The notes under the pieces are model-generated. The model was not told the DNA's origin. It was given only the letters and a program-made list of their open reading frames with translations, and made no database searches. From positions 1 through 64,000 of the forward strand of contig JAJYWN010000068.1 of the NCBI GenBank assembly GCA_021791495.1: 64,000 bases of DNA. Direction: 5' to 3'. Source of the DNA: Bacillota bacterium (GTDB lineage Bacteria; Bacillota; Sulfobacillia; JAJYWN01). Shown here piece by piece: positions 62,116 through 64,000 of the stretch (within the stretch, counting starts at the first letter, position 1; the number at the start of each line of letters is the position of its first letter). Position numbers and translations under genes: made by a program.

Positions 62116-62671
62116 GCGGAATCCGATGGCGGAACGATACCTGTCCCAGTTTCGGGCAAGCCTGAAGCGACTGCCCGAAGCGGAACGCGGTGAAATAGTG
62201 GACGAGATCAGGAACCACATCGCCGAAGCAATGAACGCCGGCGGGTCTTTGGCTGAAGTGCTGGAACGGCTCGGACCGGCCGATAGGCTGGCCCGAGCTT
62301 ACATGGCGGAGGCTTTGCTTAGCCAAGGTGAGCCAAACCTGAGTCGTTGGTTGAAAGCCGCGGGTGTTTTGGCCGGCTTCAGCTTGTCAAGCCTGTTTGT
62401 TATCCCGGTGCTGGGCGTGTTCGGGCTAGTTCTTCCCTTCGCCAGTGTGTTGGGAGTGATCGCCAACATCGTGCAGTTCATCTATCCTGCCGCTCTCGAT
62501 TTCGGTAGCGGGCGCATAGGCACTTACATACCTGGCGCCGACCCCGTTACCACACTGGTTGTGGGGTTGGCCCTCGACGTATTGCTCTGCTTCATTGGGA
62601 TTGGAGCGTTTCGGCTGCTGAAGGTGTATATCCGGCTATCCATTAAGACGCTCCGGAATGCCTGGTCATGA
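62108..62671 (+). CDS. DUF1700/HAAS-type membrane protein
   Basis: 187 residues. The cytoplasmic N-terminal helical part (ERYLSQFRASLKRLPEAERG, then EIVDEIRNHIAEAMNAGGSL, LERLGPADRLARAYMAE) is the HAAS/DUF1700 signature; three or four membrane helices follow. ATG with GGAGGGAG upstream, overlapping padR. Function is unknown; such proteins act with PadR in envelope stress responses. Confidence 0.88.
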   Translation: MSERNPMAERYLSQFRASLKRLPEAERGEIVDEIRNHIAEAMNAGGSLAEVLERLGPADRLARAYMAEALLSQGEPNLSRWLKAAGVLAGFSLSSLFVIPVLGVFGLVLPFASVLGVIANIVQFIYPAALDFGSGRIGTYIPGADPVTTLVVGLALDVLLCFIGIGAFRLLKVYIRLSIKTLRNAWS

Positions 62672-63915
62672 TGGAAACCCACCTGTTCGTCGGCCTGATG
62701 TCCGGCACCTCCGCCGACGGTGTCGACGCAGCCCTGGTAGAGATAGGCCACGAGGTGGCGGGTCGCCTTGACGAGAGGTCCCTGTCAGCGCGCCTGATCA
62801 CGTTCAGCAAGACGGCCTATCCCGAGCCACTCCGGCGCGCCATCTTCGACCTCTTTCGTCCCGAAAGCGCTGCCGCCAACGTCGCCGCCGTCTCACAGGC
62901 CAATTTCGCCCTGGGTGAGGTTTTCGCTCAGGCAGTTCTCGACCTAGCCAGGGCCGCCGGCGTGAAGCCCGTCGAGATAGCGGCCGTCGGCTCGCACGGT
63001 CAGACCATCTGGCACCAGCCCCGGCCGGCGACGTGGGGAGGGATGGAGGTGACCTCCACCCTTCAGATCGGCGAGCCGGCGGTCATCGCCGAGCGCACCG
63101 GGATCACCGTGGTGGCCGATTTCCGGGTACGGGACATGGCGGCGGGCGGGCAGGGCGCGCCTCTGGTGCCTTACGTCGACTACCTGCTCTTCAAGGACGA
63201 CCGGCTGACGCGCGCCATCCAGAACATCGGTGGTATCGCCAATGTCACTTACCTTCCCGCTGAAGGCGGTGCCGCCACAGGCAGCCCCGACCGTGTCATC
63301 GCCTTCGACACCGGACCGGGCAACATGGTCATCGACGGCGTGGTGAAGGCCTTGTCGGCTGGTCGCGAGACCATGGACCGCGATGGCCGGTGGGCGGCGT
63401 CCGGGAGGGTGCAGGCCGGGTTCCTGGCCGATCTCCTAACACACCCCTATTTCGCCGCCCGCCCCCCTAAGACGACGGGCCGCGAGGAGTTCGGTGAGCA
63501 GTACGCCGCCAAGGTGGTCGCCGAGGCGGCGGCCCGCGGGCTCGGTGCCGGCGATACCGTGGCCACCGTCACCGCCCTCACGGCCCGGACCATCGGCGAC
63601 GCCTATAAGACGTTCCTGCCCGCCCTACCGGACCAGGTGATCCTGGGTGGCGGCGGGGCCCGCAATCCCACGCTGCGGTCCCGCCTTCAGGACGAGCTTC
63701 CGGGGATAGCCGTTACCAGCCACGAAGCCTTCGGTATTCCCGATGAGGCGAAAGAAGCCATGGCCTTCGCCATCCTAGCCGGTGAGTGCTTGGACGGGGA
63801 GCCGAATAACCTGCCTTCGGCCACGGGAGCCCGCCGCCCCGTGGTCATGGGCAAGATCGTTCCAGGCAGGAAGCGCCGGGCATCTGGAGAGATGATGTCG
63901 GAAACTACCTGCTAG
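62668..63915 (+). CDS. anmK: anhydro-N-acetylmuramic acid kinase
   Basis: A 415-residue ASKHA-fold enzyme that opens 1,6-anhydro-MurNAc and phosphorylates it to MurNAc-6-P, the MurQ substrate. Signatures: GLMSGTSADGVDAALVE, GSHGQTIWHQP, NIGGIANVTYLP, FDTGPGNMVID and ILGGGGARNPTL. ATG at 62668 overlaps the DUF1700 stop. Its presence next to a MurQ, a MurK-like kinase and NagZ means both anhydro- and free MurNAc could feed one etherase. A short Lys/Arg-rich tail follows the domain. Confidence 0.95.
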   Translation: MMETHLFVGLMSGTSADGVDAALVEIGHEVAGRLDERSLSARLITFSKTAYPEPLRRAIFDLFRPESAAANVAAVSQANFALGEVFAQAVLDLARAAGVKPVEIAAVGSHGQTIWHQPRPATWGGMEVTSTLQIGEPAVIAERTGITVVADFRVRDMAAGGQGAPLVPYVDYLLFKDDRLTRAIQNIGGIANVTYLPAEGGAATGSPDRVIAFDTGPGNMVIDGVVKALSAGRETMDRDGRWAASGRVQAGFLADLLTHPYFAARPPKTTGREEFGEQYAAKVVAEAAARGLGAGDTVATVTALTARTIGDAYKTFLPALPDQVILGGGGARNPTLRSRLQDELPGIAVTSHEAFGIPDEAKEAMAFAILAGECLDGEPNNLPSATGARRPVVMGKIVPGRKRRASGEMMSETTC

Positions 63916-63957
63916 AAGCCCTCCTTCGACACGTTTCTTGGAAGGAGATGGAAGGAC

Positions 63958-63980
63958 GCGCCCCGAAGCGCTTCGGGCGT
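63958..63980 (+). terminator. hairpin downstream of anmK
   Basis: A perfect 16-bp palindrome CCCGAAGCGCTTCGGG (63962-63977), extended by about three pairs with a one-base bulge. No T-tract follows before the window ends. Confidence 0.35.
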
Positions 63981-64000
63981 GCGCAAGAGGGCAGCTATAG

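Overview
This window looks like a chromosomal segment of a GC-rich, spore-forming member of the Bacillota (Clostridia or a related deep lineage). The evidence is an alpha/beta-type small acid-soluble spore protein, a SCIFF peptide with its radical-SAM maturase, a Bacillus-like order ftsE-ftsX-(M23 peptidase)-ctp-minJ-like-uvrB-uvrA, a Gram-positive LexA (DinR) box, frequent GTG/TTG starts, and an oxygen-sensitive glycyl-radical enzyme that implies anaerobic growth. No rRNA, tRNA, CRISPR array or intact transposase was seen.

Layout. 0-9 kb: GNAT acetyltransferase, methyltransferase, MFS exporter, prfB with its programmed frameshift, two small envelope proteins, a TagA-type glycosyltransferase, a split transketolase and Hsp20. 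9.2-9.8 kb: copy A of a duplicated structured non-coding element. 10-25.5 kb: cell division and wall remodelling (ftsEX, PcsB-like hydrolase, C-terminal processing protease, MinJ-like PDZ protein), an MsmX-type ATPase read the other way, then LexA-controlled uvrB-uvrA-uvrC, ogt, and an IclR regulator with three helically phased operator-like palindromes. 25.5-27.1 kb: the SCIFF system. 27.3-38.5 kb: an envelope-stress-like cluster (DUF2089, two DUF4097 proteins, PspC, YvlD, PspC/LiaF-like proteins, NatAB-type exporter) with glycerate kinase and a CPBP protease. Four neighbouring genes there share one short helical module.

38.8-48.4 kb is accessory in character: an XRE-ImmA/IrrE regulator with a clear self-operator, a glycyl-radical enzyme (hydroxyproline dehydratase-like) with its activase and a ferredoxin-fused aldo/keto reductase, copy B of the structured element, an AbgB-like M20 hydrolase, and a less GC-rich island with a CPBP-like membrane protein and a secreted cysteine-pair protein. 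48.6-53.7 kb: ArsA-family ATPase and a three-gene ABC-2 exporter. 53.9-64 kb: the SASP, then a muropeptide-recycling run: NamZ, a MurNAc/GlcNAc-type kinase, a MurQ etherase fused to an AmiE-like serine hydrolase, NagZ, uridine kinase, a PadR-DUF1700 pair and AnmK.

The most unusual signal is the pair of ~550-nt non-coding elements (9237-9788 and 44879-45427), about 80-85% identical by eye. They have compensatory base-pair changes, no coding-type substitution pattern, and a 5' hairpin whose sequence is unrelated between the copies but resembles a neighbouring hairpin at each locus. Several short tandem-repeat arrays at gene ends are a second recurring oddity.
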